Below, one piece after another: positions 25,452-34,945 of a stretch of 64,000 bases of DNA. Origin of the DNA: Vibrio gallicus (GTDB taxonomy: Bacteria; Pseudomonadota; Gammaproteobacteria; Enterobacterales; Vibrionaceae). The stretch lies in NCBI RefSeq assembly GCF_024346875.1, contig NZ_AP024871.1, forward strand, positions 682,001 to 746,000, given 5' to 3'. Every line of letters begins with the position of its first letter. Position 1 is the first letter of the stretch. The notes beneath the pieces were generated by a model, which saw only the letters and a list, made by a program, of their open reading frames with translations, was not told where the DNA came from and did not search any database. A program made the translations under genes and the position numbers.

Positions 25452-26129
25452 TTAGAAGCGGTAGCCAACGCCGGCATAAAGCGTCGCTATCGACCATGCA
25501 TAGTCATCATCTACTGCGTAGCTAGAGTTCGCATCTTGGATCTCAGCTGTGAATACGTCGCCTTCAAGGCCGGTTCTAAATAATAGATTACCGTGGTTCT
25601 CACCTAGATCCAGAGCGTATTCAACACCAACGCCTAAGTGAAGACCGCCTATCTGATCTGAATCTTTTATTGGGCCATCAATTAAATCTTTTTGACCTAA
25701 ATTGATATAAGACAAACCAACCTTTGCAAACGGGCGTAGACCGTTATGGAAGGTGTAGCCTAGGTTGGCAGATACAGACAATGAATACGGGTCAAATAAT
25801 TTATTTGAGTAATGTTGCTTATTCTCTTGTAGGTTGGCATTGATATTACCGTAGTCCATATAGGTCGCTTCAACGCCAACAATACGGTTGATTTGGTAAC
25901 CCATACTATAGAGTTGTGTTGAGCCTTTACCTTCTAACTCAGCATCATGATAGGTACCTGGATTCTGCCAGTTACCACTTTGTGCGGTATCATCGGTAAA
26001 TCCACCATCTTCGATACCAGTAGAACCTAAACCACCGAGTAGATAAAAGCCTGAAGGATCAGAGCTTGCGAATGCTGAAGAGGAGAGTAGAGCAAGGCCA
26101 CATAGGGCAACGAGATTGTACTTTTTCAT
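25452..26129 (-). CDS. Outer-membrane beta-barrel protein (OmpA-like/AcfA-like barrel)
   Basis: This 225-residue protein has a clear signal peptide (ALLSSSAFA/SSD) followed by alternating short beta strands, for example GFYLLGGLGSTGIE, GVEATYMDYGNINAN, LSVSANLGYTFHNGLRPFAKVGLSYI and LHLGVGVEYALDL. It ends with the C-terminal aromatic signature GVGYRF recognised by the BAM complex. The layout is that of an eight-stranded barrel. The start at 26129 places the signal peptide at the N-terminus, while an upstream ATG at 26153 would add eight residues. It is transcribed alone, and the ligand is unknown. Confidence 0.8.
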   Translation of the reverse strand: MKKYNLVALCGLALLSSSAFASSDPSGFYLLGGLGSTGIEDGGFTDDTAQSGNWQNPGTYHDAELEGKGSTQLYSMGYQINRIVGVEATYMDYGNINANLQENKQHYSNKLFDPYSLSVSANLGYTFHNGLRPFAKVGLSYINLGQKDLIDGPIKDSDQIGGLHLGVGVEYALDLGENHGNLLFRTGLEGDVFTAEIQDANSSYAVDDDYAWSIATLYAGVGYRF

Positions 26130-26279
26130 ATTCAAACCTAATTGAAATAACATTTGCTTACAATATCATGAAGTTTACTGGCCAATGTAAATTCTATGTA
26201 AGTCATTGAGCTTTTTATGCACGCAATGGTTGAAAAGCAACCCAGTATGCCAATGTTATTGCACATTATAGCTTGAATA

Positions 26280-27074
26280 TTATTCACCAAAGGTATGGCT
26301 ATAGGACAAAATTATCTTTTGATCTGCCCCATAATCATTGTCAGCAACGATGCCAAGTAGATTAATAGAGTCTTTTTTGGTGAATTTGTAACCGATACCA
26401 GCACCTAGCCAATATCCGAAATAGTCATCCGAACCAATAGAAGCTCCGGCGAATGTAATGGCAGTAAATTGCTCATTGAGGGGCTTTAATGAGAAATAAC
26501 CAAGGTAACCACCGGTGCTATCTGTTGGATGTAATACATATGGGTTTTCTCCGTCATAATTGGGTTCACCGGGATTAAGAGGGCGCTCTCCATCGGTGTA
26601 GTTAAAACCAGCCATAGGAAATATCTGCCACCCAGCAGGCTCTATACCAAATACGGAAAGGGGAACAAAGGTGCCGACACTGTAGTTATTAAAGTTGGAA
26701 CCATCCTCGTATTCACTTCGTCCAAAGTTGAAGTTTACGATACCTACATCAAACAGCCATGAACCGCCAAGGCTCCATTCTTGCGTGTCGGGATGGTAAC
26801 GAGCATTGATTTTCTGTGCCTCACTCAAGCCAATAGAGCCTGATATCGCATAACCAAATTTTTCCGATTCAAAGTTATAGTCACCACTGACACCGAGTTT
26901 GGTCACAATACGCGTTGGGTCATCAACGTGTTTATTGCGGTTGTCGTATATATCTGGCTGAGCTTTTGAATCTTGGGCTGAGGATGGATTGCGGTTTGTG
27001 GTGTCATCAGCAATCGCGATAGATGATGCCAAACATATAGAAACGGTGGCAAGGCCAGCGATGATTTTGTGCAT
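26280..27074 (-). CDS. Putative outer-membrane beta-barrel protein of unknown function
   Basis: This 264-residue exported protein has a signal peptide (LASSIAIA/DD), a polar linker rich in Asn/Asp/Lys (residues 20-50), and a domain of glycine- and aromatic-rich strands (YGYAISGSIGLS-like, WSLGGSWLFDVGIVNFNFGRSEY, FGYWLGAGIGYKFTKKD), ending KIILSYSHTFGE. It is predicted to be a small barrel or a surface-exposed beta protein. I cannot assign a named family. The ATG at 27074 directly precedes the signal peptide. It may share no operon with the barrel gene downstream, since 150 bases separate them. Confidence 0.65.
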   Translation of the reverse strand: MHKIIAGLATVSICLASSIAIADDTTNRNPSSAQDSKAQPDIYDNRNKHVDDPTRIVTKLGVSGDYNFESEKFGYAISGSIGLSEAQKINARYHPDTQEWSLGGSWLFDVGIVNFNFGRSEYEDGSNFNNYSVGTFVPLSVFGIEPAGWQIFPMAGFNYTDGERPLNPGEPNYDGENPYVLHPTDSTGGYLGYFSLKPLNEQFTAITFAGASIGSDDYFGYWLGAGIGYKFTKKDSINLLGIVADNDYGADQKIILSYSHTFGE

Positions 27075-27320
27075 TGAGCTTTTAACTCCAATAAAATAAT
27101 GAGGACACACACCTTAAACAAGGTGTTTGAGGCAAGTCCTTTGCAGAGTGCTTCTGCTTATCCTATCGTTCATTGTTCAAAAGCCCACTAACAGGAAGTG
27201 TAATAGTTTGTTAATTGGAGATCTATAAACTCATCTGCATATCAGATATAAGCTGTATTTATATCTAGAGCATGACGAATTGGGGAGAGAGGTATATGGA
27301 AGTGAATCTGATTCAGCCCA

Positions 27321-27602
27321 TTACCATATTCTGGATGCATGCAGGAAGCGGGTAAAATACCATTGGTTTGCGTATCGGTAACACCAGCTTTTGGACAACT
27401 TTCTGCGATTAAACTCACTGCCAATTGCCACTAAGGTTTGGTTACTAGGGCGTCCAAAATATAGGGTGTCACAAAGCTCAAGATCAGACATATATTGTGG
27501 GTAGACATTGACGTAAGAGGTATTCATTCCTAATGACTTTGACTGGTTATGACTACAACCAGTTAACAGCACCAGTAAAAGAACCAAGATAGGTTTTCTC
27601 AT
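27321..27602 (-). CDS. Small lipoprotein
   Basis: This 93-residue protein has a short, very hydrophobic leader and a lipobox LLTGC (Cys16), so it is predicted to be lipid-anchored. Position +2 is Ser, which favours sorting to the outer membrane. The mature part has YMSDLELCDTLYFGRPSNQTLVAIGSEFNRR, resembling short Vibrio lipoproteins with an LC...G-R-x...-AI-x-E-x-x-RR pattern. The C-terminal 25 residues are aromatic-rich and could result from a frameshift, since such proteins usually end soon after the RR segment. Function unknown. Confidence 0.65.
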   Translation of the reverse strand: MRKPILVLLLVLLTGCSHNQSKSLGMNTSYVNVYPQYMSDLELCDTLYFGRPSNQTLVAIGSEFNRRKLSKSWCYRYANQWYFTRFLHASRIW

Positions 27603-27894
27603 ATTGGTTATTCCAGCTACTCACATTATGACAGCGCATCATTATAGAGAGCTGAAGAATAAAATGTTGGAATCTATGTATGCATTTTATTCCCTCCACT
27701 GTTAATTGTTTCAAGTATGCATAACTGGTTAGCATTTGTATTTTTTGGTTATGTAAATATTAACCAGGTTAGGTGTGGGTGTTATTTGTGTTACTATCCG
27801 CGCGTGCAATTTCGCATGCAACCTAAACGGAGGATTGTTCTGTTGTATTTCTCTATTGATAGAGATTTAGAAACACAACCTAATACATTTATTT

Positions 27895-29493
27895 ATGGCT
27901 GAACAAAATAAAAAATACAGTATAGAGACCACTGACTATGAGGTGGGGCAAGATAATATTCAAAAATGGGGCTTTGACATACATAACCCCGTATTCGGAA
28001 CTAGCGCAGTTCTTATCATAGTAACCCTTTTAAGCCTATTAATGGTTGGTCCTACAACCGCTCTCCATTCACTAAACACCCTTAAAAATGGCATCATCGA
28101 AGTGTTTGATTCCTTTTTTATGTGGACAACCAACTTTTTCCTGTTGTTTACACTGTTATTGATAGTGTCTCCTTTTGGTCGCATTCGTATTGGTGGGACT
28201 GATGCCAAATCAGAGCACAGTACGCTATCGTGGATAGCGATGCTATTTGCCGCAGGCATGGGGATTGGGCTGTTATTTTGGGGTGTTGCAGAGCCGGTCG
28301 CTTATTTTACCGATTGGTGGGGGACGCCACTCAATGTCGCCGCTTATAGCGAAGAGGCAAAATCACTGGCACTTGGTGCAACCATCTTTCATTGGGGTTT
28401 ACATGGCTGGAGTATTTACGCCATTGTCGCCTTGTCACTGGCCTTCTTTGCTTACAACAAAGGCTTACCACTTTCTATTCGCTCAACCTTCTATCCGATA
28501 GTGGGGGATAGAGCTTGGGGGTGGCTAGGACACGGTATTGATATCCTCGCGGTATTGGCAACCCTGTTTGGGCTTGCAACATCCTTAGGTTTAGGTGCAC
28601 AACAAGCGACCAGTGGATTTAATCATGTATTTGGTGCTGATGGTGGTATTGGTACCCAGCTTACCATCATAGTGTTCGTAACATTCATTGCGTCACTGTC
28701 AGTAATGCGTGGCATTAATGGCGGTGTGAAAATTCTAAGTAATATCAATATGGTAGCGGCCTTTATGCTATTGGTGTTCGTTACGTATATTGGCTGGCAG
28801 ACGGTTCTCCCGTCGCTGTGGGCAACGATTAAGGGCTATGGCTCCAATTTTATTGCATTAAGTAACCCCCACGGTAGAGAAGATAGTACTTGGATGCACG
28901 GATGGACCGTCTTTTATTGGGCATGGTGGATCTCTTGGTCACCATTTGTGGGTATGTTTATCGCAAGGATCTCAAAAGGCCGCACTGTTAGAGAGTTTTT
29001 GATCGCAGTTATTGTCATCCCAACCGCTGTAACCTTAGTGTGGATGTCGGTATTTGGTGGTATCGCTATCGATCAGATTGCAAATAAGATTGGCTTGCTT
29101 GGCGCAAATGGATTGACCGACATATCTCTAACCTTGTTCTATGTATATGATGCTATGCCATTTAGCTCGGTTTTATCAATCCTATCTGTTGTGCTGATCT
29201 TGGTCTTCTTTGTCACCTCAGCGGATTCAGGCTCGTTGGTAATCGATAGTATCACCGCAGGTGGTAAGGTTGATGCACCTGTACCGCAACGAGTGTTTTG
29301 GACCTGTATTGGCGGCGCAATCGCGGCGGTAATGCTATGGGTTGGGGGTAAAGATGCCCTACAGGCGTTGCAGTCTGGAGTAGTTGCCACCGCATTACCA
29401 TTCGCTTTTGTGCTGTTGATGATGTGCGTTAGTCTAACTAAAGGCTTAAAAAGTGAGATGTATCAGTATCAACCTCAAGCTGTAACGGCCTAA
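27895..29493 (+). CDS. BCCT family betaine/choline/carnitine transporter
   Basis: This 532-residue inner-membrane transporter takes up quaternary-ammonium osmolytes with Na+ or H+. Twelve helices are predicted. Family signatures are GMGIGLLFWGVAEPVAYF in the TM3 region and WTVFYWAWWISWSPFVGMFIARISKGRT, which carries the substrate-binding tryptophan box of TM8. FFVTSADSGSLVIDSI is also typical. Subfamily and substrate (betaine, choline, carnitine or DMSP) cannot be fixed from these motifs. It is flanked by its own terminator and is likely monocistronic. Osmolarity-responsive expression is expected for the family but no site was identified. Confidence 0.9.
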   Translation: MAEQNKKYSIETTDYEVGQDNIQKWGFDIHNPVFGTSAVLIIVTLLSLLMVGPTTALHSLNTLKNGIIEVFDSFFMWTTNFFLLFTLLLIVSPFGRIRIGGTDAKSEHSTLSWIAMLFAAGMGIGLLFWGVAEPVAYFTDWWGTPLNVAAYSEEAKSLALGATIFHWGLHGWSIYAIVALSLAFFAYNKGLPLSIRSTFYPIVGDRAWGWLGHGIDILAVLATLFGLATSLGLGAQQATSGFNHVFGADGGIGTQLTIIVFVTFIASLSVMRGINGGVKILSNINMVAAFMLLVFVTYIGWQTVLPSLWATIKGYGSNFIALSNPHGREDSTWMHGWTVFYWAWWISWSPFVGMFIARISKGRTVREFLIAVIVIPTAVTLVWMSVFGGIAIDQIANKIGLLGANGLTDISLTLFYVYDAMPFSSVLSILSVVLILVFFVTSADSGSLVIDSITAGGKVDAPVPQRVFWTCIGGAIAAVMLWVGGKDALQALQSGVVATALPFAFVLLMMCVSLTKGLKSEMYQYQPQAVTA

Positions 29494-29548
29494 TAAAGCA
29501 TAGCGATTAAGCTATCGTTACTAAGCATAGTGACGAGATATAAAAAAT

Positions 29549-29586
29549 AAGCCTGAGTGTGGTTCCACAGCTCAGGCTTTTTGTTT
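29549..29586. terminator. Bidirectional terminator between BCCT and RND genes
   Basis: A 9-bp stem (AAGCCTGAG at 29549-29557, complement at 29571-29579) has a 13-base loop, with T-rich sequence on the plus side and an A-tract on the other. It serves the convergent BCCT and RND transcripts. Confidence 0.8.
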
Positions 29587-29604
29587 GTTGATTATCTAGA
29601 CTAT

Positions 29605-32600
29605 TTAATGACTGTTATGGGGTTTAGCTTGTTTGTTGTCAAAGTGAAATAATTTGCAAACCAACACAAAAAACAGCGGCGCAAAGTAGATAACCAGTAA
29701 TGTTGCGGCCATTACGCCACCCATTACCGAGGTACCAATTGCGTTTCGCGCATTGGCACCCGCTCCAGTACTAATTACCAAGGGTAGAACACCGAGTCCA
29801 AATGCCAACGAGGTCATAATGATTGGACGTAATCGCAATTCACAGGCGCGAACGGTCGCCTCAAGTAAGTTTGCTCCTTTGTCATACAGCTCTTTAGCAA
29901 ACTCGACAATTAAAATCGCATTTTTAGCGGTTAGACCAATAGTCGTTAACACCCCAACTTGGAAGTAGACATCGTTTTCAAGCCCTCGTAGCATAATCGC
30001 TGCTAATGCACCCAGTAATCCAAGTGGTACCACTAAAATAATGGCGATTGGAATGCTCCAGCTTTCGTACAGCGCTGCCAAGCACAGGAACACCATTAGG
30101 ATAGAAATCGCGTACAGAATAGGCGCTTGATTACCTGCTTGTATCTCCTGATAAGACATTCCGGTCCAGCTAACCTGTACATCGCCTGATACCTCGGCGG
30201 CTAGTCGATTGACCTCTTTCATTGCATCACCGGTGCTATAACCAGGCGCGGCTTCACCAACAATCTCCACCGCAGAGTTGCCATTGTAGCGCTGTAACAG
30301 CGGAGACCCTTTACCCCAATGTGAAGCACTAAAGGCGGAGATAGGGACCATTTCCCCCTTATTGTTGCGCACAAACCACAAATTAAGGTCTTCGGGCGTC
30401 ATGCGGTATTGGGCATCAGCCTGAAGGTAAACCTTTTTAGAACGACCGCGATCGATAAAGTCATTTACGTATGCCGATGCCCAAGCGATAGACAGCGACT
30501 GATTAATATCATTGATGTCGACACCCAGCACCTTGGCTTTTTCGTAATCGATGTCTAGATACAACTGCGCGGTATCTTCAAGGCCATTGGAACGGGTTCT
30601 TTGTAGTATTGGGCTTTGGGCAATTTTTTCGAGTAGCTGATTACGCGCCGCTATCAGTTTGTCGTGTCCCAACCCTCCTACATCTTCAAGGTAAAAGTTA
30701 AAGCCATCAGCTGTACCGAGTTCTCGGATAGCTGGGCTACTAAAAGCAAACACCTTGGCATCTTTATAGGTGGCAAAGTGCGCCATAAGTCGCCCTATGA
30801 TGGCGTTAACATCACTACCCGGCTCGGTTCGTTGTGACCAATCCTTTAGACCAATGAATGCCATGCCAGCATTTTGTCCAGAGCCTGAAAAATTAAAGCC
30901 TGACACACTAAATACATGGTTGACGGTATCGGACTCGTGCTTGGTTAAGTAGTCTTTTACATCCATCATCGCCTTTTGTGTATTTTGTACCGTAGTGCCT
31001 GTAGGTGTGGTGAGCATTACCATAAAGTCACCCTGATCTTCTTGGGGCAAGAAGGAACTTGGTAATGCGTTATATAGGTATGAAGCTGCCCCTAATAGGC
31101 ACAGATACAGCAACACAAAACGCAGAGGACGCTGTAGGGTGGTATGTACGGACCCTCGATATATGGCTGATAATCTGTCAAAGGCGCGGTTAAATAGGGT
31201 GAAAAACTTCAGGTTTGATTGACTGTTAGCTGGCTTTAACAACGTCGCGCAAAGTACCGGTGTCAGCACTAATGCAACAATAACCGACAGCACCATAGCC
31301 GATACAATAGTAAGAGAAAACTGCTGGTAGATAATGCCCGTTGAGCCAGACATAAACGCCATAGGCACAAATACAACGCTTAGTACGGTGGTGATACCAA
31401 TAAGTGCACTGCTAATTTGTCCCATTGATTTGCGCGTTGCCTCTAATGGAGAAAGATGCTCGTCGTGTATCAAGCGTTCAACGTTCTCTACCACCACAAT
31501 GGCATCATCAACCAGCAACCCGATAGCCAACACTAAACCAAACATGGTTAAGGTGTTGATAGAAAAGCCCAATATCGACATCATGCCAAATGTCCCCAGT
31601 AGCACTACAGGTACTGCAATAGTAGGGATTAAGGTCGCTCTGAAGTTTTGGAGAAACAATAGCATCACGCAGAAAACCAGCGCGATTGCCTCAAATAGGG
31701 TTTTGACTACCTCGGTGATAGAGAGTCGGATAAACAAGTTGTTGTCGGTTGTTTTTACTAAGGCTAATCCCTTTGGAAAAGACTGGGATAGCTGCTGTAG
31801 CTTTTCATCGACCGCTTGTTGGGTATCCAAAGAATTGGCACCTGTTGCCAGAGTGACAGCAACGCCGGAGGCAGGCTTACCCATATACGAAGGGATAACG
31901 CCAGAAGCCTCGCTAGCTAGCTCAACTCGCGCGACATCTTTTAGCTTGATTCGAGAACCATCACTATCGACTTTAATCAGTATATCTTTAAAGTCATCAA
32001 CAGAGGTCAATAGGCTCTGTGCTGTGATGGTGGCATTGATTAACTGAGAATCGACAGCCGGTGTGCCGCCTAGCTGTCCTACGGAAACCTGACTGTTCTG
32101 CGCCGATACAGCATTAGATATATCCATTGGCGTTAGGCTATAGCTGTTTAACTTAGCCGGGTCTAACCAAATACGCATCGCATATGATGGGCCAAAAATA
32201 TTAACACTACCAACCCCATTAACTCGGCTAACAATATCTTTAATATTTGAGTTGGCATAGTCTTGAATGTCACCTGCGCTCATGCTGCCATCAGGGGAGT
32301 ACAAGTTGGTTACCGACATAAACCCAGAGGTACTCTTAGTGACAGAAGTACCTTGGTTTTGTACTGTCATTGGTAAGCGTTTACTCACCTGTTGCAGGCT
32401 GTTTTGTACCTGAACTTGGGCGATGTCTGGGTCGGTATTGGCGCTAAAGGTGAGAGTGATCGTTGCGCGTCCAGACGAGTCACTTTTGGATGACATATAC
32501 AGTAAATTATCGAGCCCTGTCATGCCTTGCTCGATAACCTGAGTGACACTCTGTTCGATACTCTTTGCTGAAGCCCCAGGATAAGATGCTGAAATCGTCA

Positions 32601-32733
32601 CCGCTGGTGGCGCTATGGTTGGATATTGGGAGATTGGCAAGGTTGCGATGGCAACTATGCCAACTAGCATGATCACAATCGATATTACCCATGCAAAAAT
32701 GGGTCTATTAATAAAAAAATTGGATAAAGGCAT
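29605..32733 (-). CDS. RND multidrug efflux permease (AcrB/MexB, HAE-1 family)
   Basis: This 1042-residue inner-membrane trimeric proton-driven pump has a normal length for the family. It begins MPLSNFFINRPIFAWVISI. It has the TM4 proton-relay pair in GLLVDDAIVVVENVERL (the two adjacent Asp), a porter-domain GFNFSGSGQNAGMAF segment, and the late GLTAKNAILIVEFAKELYDKG motif. The adaptor gene lies 3 bases upstream and forms an operon. No outer-membrane TolC-type gene is adjacent, so it presumably uses a shared TolC. No regulator lies next to it. Confidence 0.94.
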   Translation of the reverse strand: MPLSNFFINRPIFAWVISIVIMLVGIVAIATLPISQYPTIAPPAVTISASYPGASAKSIEQSVTQVIEQGMTGLDNLLYMSSKSDSSGRATITLTFSANTDPDIAQVQVQNSLQQVSKRLPMTVQNQGTSVTKSTSGFMSVTNLYSPDGSMSAGDIQDYANSNIKDIVSRVNGVGSVNIFGPSYAMRIWLDPAKLNSYSLTPMDISNAVSAQNSQVSVGQLGGTPAVDSQLINATITAQSLLTSVDDFKDILIKVDSDGSRIKLKDVARVELASEASGVIPSYMGKPASGVAVTLATGANSLDTQQAVDEKLQQLSQSFPKGLALVKTTDNNLFIRLSITEVVKTLFEAIALVFCVMLLFLQNFRATLIPTIAVPVVLLGTFGMMSILGFSINTLTMFGLVLAIGLLVDDAIVVVENVERLIHDEHLSPLEATRKSMGQISSALIGITTVLSVVFVPMAFMSGSTGIIYQQFSLTIVSAMVLSVIVALVLTPVLCATLLKPANSQSNLKFFTLFNRAFDRLSAIYRGSVHTTLQRPLRFVLLYLCLLGAASYLYNALPSSFLPQEDQGDFMVMLTTPTGTTVQNTQKAMMDVKDYLTKHESDTVNHVFSVSGFNFSGSGQNAGMAFIGLKDWSQRTEPGSDVNAIIGRLMAHFATYKDAKVFAFSSPAIRELGTADGFNFYLEDVGGLGHDKLIAARNQLLEKIAQSPILQRTRSNGLEDTAQLYLDIDYEKAKVLGVDINDINQSLSIAWASAYVNDFIDRGRSKKVYLQADAQYRMTPEDLNLWFVRNNKGEMVPISAFSASHWGKGSPLLQRYNGNSAVEIVGEAAPGYSTGDAMKEVNRLAAEVSGDVQVSWTGMSYQEIQAGNQAPILYAISILMVFLCLAALYESWSIPIAIILVVPLGLLGALAAIMLRGLENDVYFQVGVLTTIGLTAKNAILIVEFAKELYDKGANLLEATVRACELRLRPIIMTSLAFGLGVLPLVISTGAGANARNAIGTSVMGGVMAATLLVIYFAPLFFVLVCKLFHFDNKQAKPHNSH

Positions 32734-32736
32734 GGT

Positions 32737-33900
32737 TTATTTCGCTGTGGTTGATACTTGAGTACTGCTTGGGGTTTGGCTATCGACAACAACCGCAAGG
32801 TCGCTCTTCATATTAATGAGGTTACTAATAACCACGTGATCGCCATTGTTTAGCCCCTGCTTAACAATCCAGCCATTGCCATATTCATTTCCGAGCACAA
32901 CCGCCTTTTTAACGACCTTATTGTCTGAGCTGACGGTGAACACCCAAGGTGCGCCAGATTGGCTTCTTACGATGGCCGATTGCGGCAATACGATATAGTC
33001 ACGCGCGGCAGGCATTGAGATATGTGCGCGTACATACATACCTGATAGCAATATTTTGTTGGGGTTGGGGATAATCGCTCGTAAGGTTACCGTGCCAGTT
33101 GAGTCAGATACTTGGATATCAGAAAACTCTAAATGCCCAACTTGATCGTAGGCACTTCCATCTTCAAGTGTGATAGAGACAGGTATGACGCTATCTTTGT
33201 TGGCAATGCTAGCAAACTCTTTTTTGATGCTGTTGATTGCAAGTGAGGACTGCTTCATGTCTACATAGACATTGTCAGTTTGAACTATGCTGGTTAGGTA
33301 AGAGGCTTGCCCGGCAGTCAATAGTGACCCTTCTGATACCAAAGAGATCCCAGCTTGGCCTGCGATAGGTGCTTTAATATCGGTATATGAGAGTTGGATA
33401 TTGGCATAGTTTAAGGCCGCTTTACGAATTGCGACCTCAGATACGGCTTCTCTATAAGCGGCGTCAGCATCATCAAACACCTGCTGGCTGGTAAGCTTAC
33501 TCTTGAGTAGCTTTTTATAACGAGCGACAGTTTTGTGTTTAGTTTGTTCGTTGGTGAGAGCCTTGGCTAACTGAGCTTGTGCACTATTGACGTTGGATTG
33601 GTATACCGTTGGGTCAATTTTGTATAGGGTTTCACCTGCGCTAACTTGAGCCCCCTCCTTATACAAACGGCTTTGCAGTACTCCTGTTACCTGCGGTCTT
33701 ACCTCTGCTTGCTTTAGCGGCACGATACGGCCCGGCAATTCGGTGCTTAAGCGTAATGTGGTGGGGGTTATATTTAGGACATCCACATGTAATGGACCTT
33801 GAGCAGGTCGAGTATGTACCTCTGATTCATTGCAGCCTTGTAATAACATGCTGGCAAGCAATACACATACCGGCAGTGTGAACTTATGGGGTAGAAACAC
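32737..33900 (-). CDS. RND efflux periplasmic adaptor subunit (MexA/AcrA family)
   Basis: This 387-residue membrane-fusion lipoprotein has a lipobox (SMLLQGC, Cys23), a lipoyl/barrel-sandwich half-motif PQVTGVLQSRLYKEGAQVSAGETLYKID split around an alpha-hairpin (residues of about 100-165), and the second half-motif IKAPIAGQAGISLVSEGSLL. It links the inner-membrane pump to an outer-membrane channel. The permease follows 3 bases downstream. Its promoter lies in the 212-base gap shared with the divergent sigma factor gene, but no operator was identified. Confidence 0.92.
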   Translation of the reverse strand: MFLPHKFTLPVCVLLASMLLQGCNESEVHTRPAQGPLHVDVLNITPTTLRLSTELPGRIVPLKQAEVRPQVTGVLQSRLYKEGAQVSAGETLYKIDPTVYQSNVNSAQAQLAKALTNEQTKHKTVARYKKLLKSKLTSQQVFDDADAAYREAVSEVAIRKAALNYANIQLSYTDIKAPIAGQAGISLVSEGSLLTAGQASYLTSIVQTDNVYVDMKQSSLAINSIKKEFASIANKDSVIPVSITLEDGSAYDQVGHLEFSDIQVSDSTGTVTLRAIIPNPNKILLSGMYVRAHISMPAARDYIVLPQSAIVRSQSGAPWVFTVSSDNKVVKKAVVLGNEYGNGWIVKQGLNNGDHVVISNLINMKSDLAVVVDSQTPSSTQVSTTAK

Positions 33901-34112
33901 GTGAAAACCTTATAACATTAGAGAGACCTTACTAAACAGTAACAAACTCAAGGTTAAGGGAGGGTTAAGGCTTTTAGCTCAGTACTGCTTACGGATATGG
34001 ATTTTGTTTATGGCTTATGCAGGGTATATTGAGCGCCGTGAAGGGATGATATCGGCTTACAGCCAGTACTCATTGTGATTGGAAATGAACAGCGATTATT
34101 CGAGGAAGATGA

Positions 34113-34664
34113 ATGTTAGCAGAGTGGTCAACACACAAAGAGAAGCTGAGGCGTTACGTCATTAAGCAAACCGGTGATCCCGATGTTGCGGATGATATTT
34201 TGCAAGATGTCTACATTAAGGCCAGTCAAAATATTGAGCAGTTGGCATCAAGAGAGAAGATTCAAAATTGGTTATATCGAATCACCTATAACACGATTAT
34301 GGATTTTTACCGCTCACAGCCCAATTATGAACCGCTGACCGATGATGTTGTCGATGAGCCAATCCCTTCAGAGGTCATTAACCTACAATCTATGGCAAAA
34401 TGCCTGCGCCCTATGTTTGATTGCCTACCAGAAAAGTATCGTCAAGTTATGGTTTTATCTGAGCTTGAAGAGTTGCCACAGCAGGTTGTTGCGCAGCAAT
34501 TAGGCTTGTCATTATCTGCCACAAAGAGTCGCATTCAGCGTGGCCGAGTAAAACTTAAAGGCATTGTAACCGATTGTTGTAATGTTGAAGCAGGCGCTGG
34601 AGGCATCGTTGACTATTATCCTAATCCTCAGTGTATGGATTTTGGGAAAAATGACGATCAGTAG
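34113..34664 (+). CDS. sigZ: SigZ-type ECF sigma factor
   Basis: This 183-residue ECF sigma factor has region 2 with DDILQDVYIKASQNI and WLYRITYNTIMDFYR, and region 4 with LPEKYRQVMVLSELEELPQQVVAQQLGLSLSATKSRIQRGR, a helix-turn-helix. The C-terminal tail beyond region 4 holds CCNVEAGAGGIVDYYPNPQC, a Cys-containing extension typical of SigZ members that may sense metal or redox state. GAGGAAG precedes the ATG. No anti-sigma factor gene is adjacent. The genes downstream (ABC pair, glutathione synthetase) start 281 bases later and could belong to its regulon, but that is only positional inference. Confidence 0.82.
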   Translation: MLAEWSTHKEKLRRYVIKQTGDPDVADDILQDVYIKASQNIEQLASREKIQNWLYRITYNTIMDFYRSQPNYEPLTDDVVDEPIPSEVINLQSMAKCLRPMFDCLPEKYRQVMVLSELEELPQQVVAQQLGLSLSATKSRIQRGRVKLKGIVTDCCNVEAGAGGIVDYYPNPQCMDFGKNDDQ

Positions 34665-34846
34665 GTAAGTTGTGAATCGATATCAGATATAGCTAATTTA
34701 AGTTATCGGCTGCGAGTTTCAAATTAATTAGATTATTTTTGCGTCTTTTGTTGATTGATTGCGTCTTAAAGGGGAATCAATGAATAATCAGTGAGAAAAA
34801 TCTATGTTTACCCCGAAACTGGCATACGCCCACAGCGTTGAGTTTA

Positions 34847-34890
34847 TCTGTTGTAGAAAACCATCTGTAGAAAGCCATCTGTAGAAAAGC
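34847..34890. repeat. Short imperfect tandem repeat upstream of the ABC pair
   Basis: The unit CCATCTGTAGAAAG occurs about two and a half times in a row with a degenerate first copy (TCTGTTGTAGAAAA). It lies about 55 bases before the first ABC gene. Its function is unknown. Confidence 0.6.
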
Positions 34891-34945
34891 GTCCCCATAC
34901 AAATTGTTTAGCCTAACCTTGGTGTAGGCTCATCTTGAGATCTCT

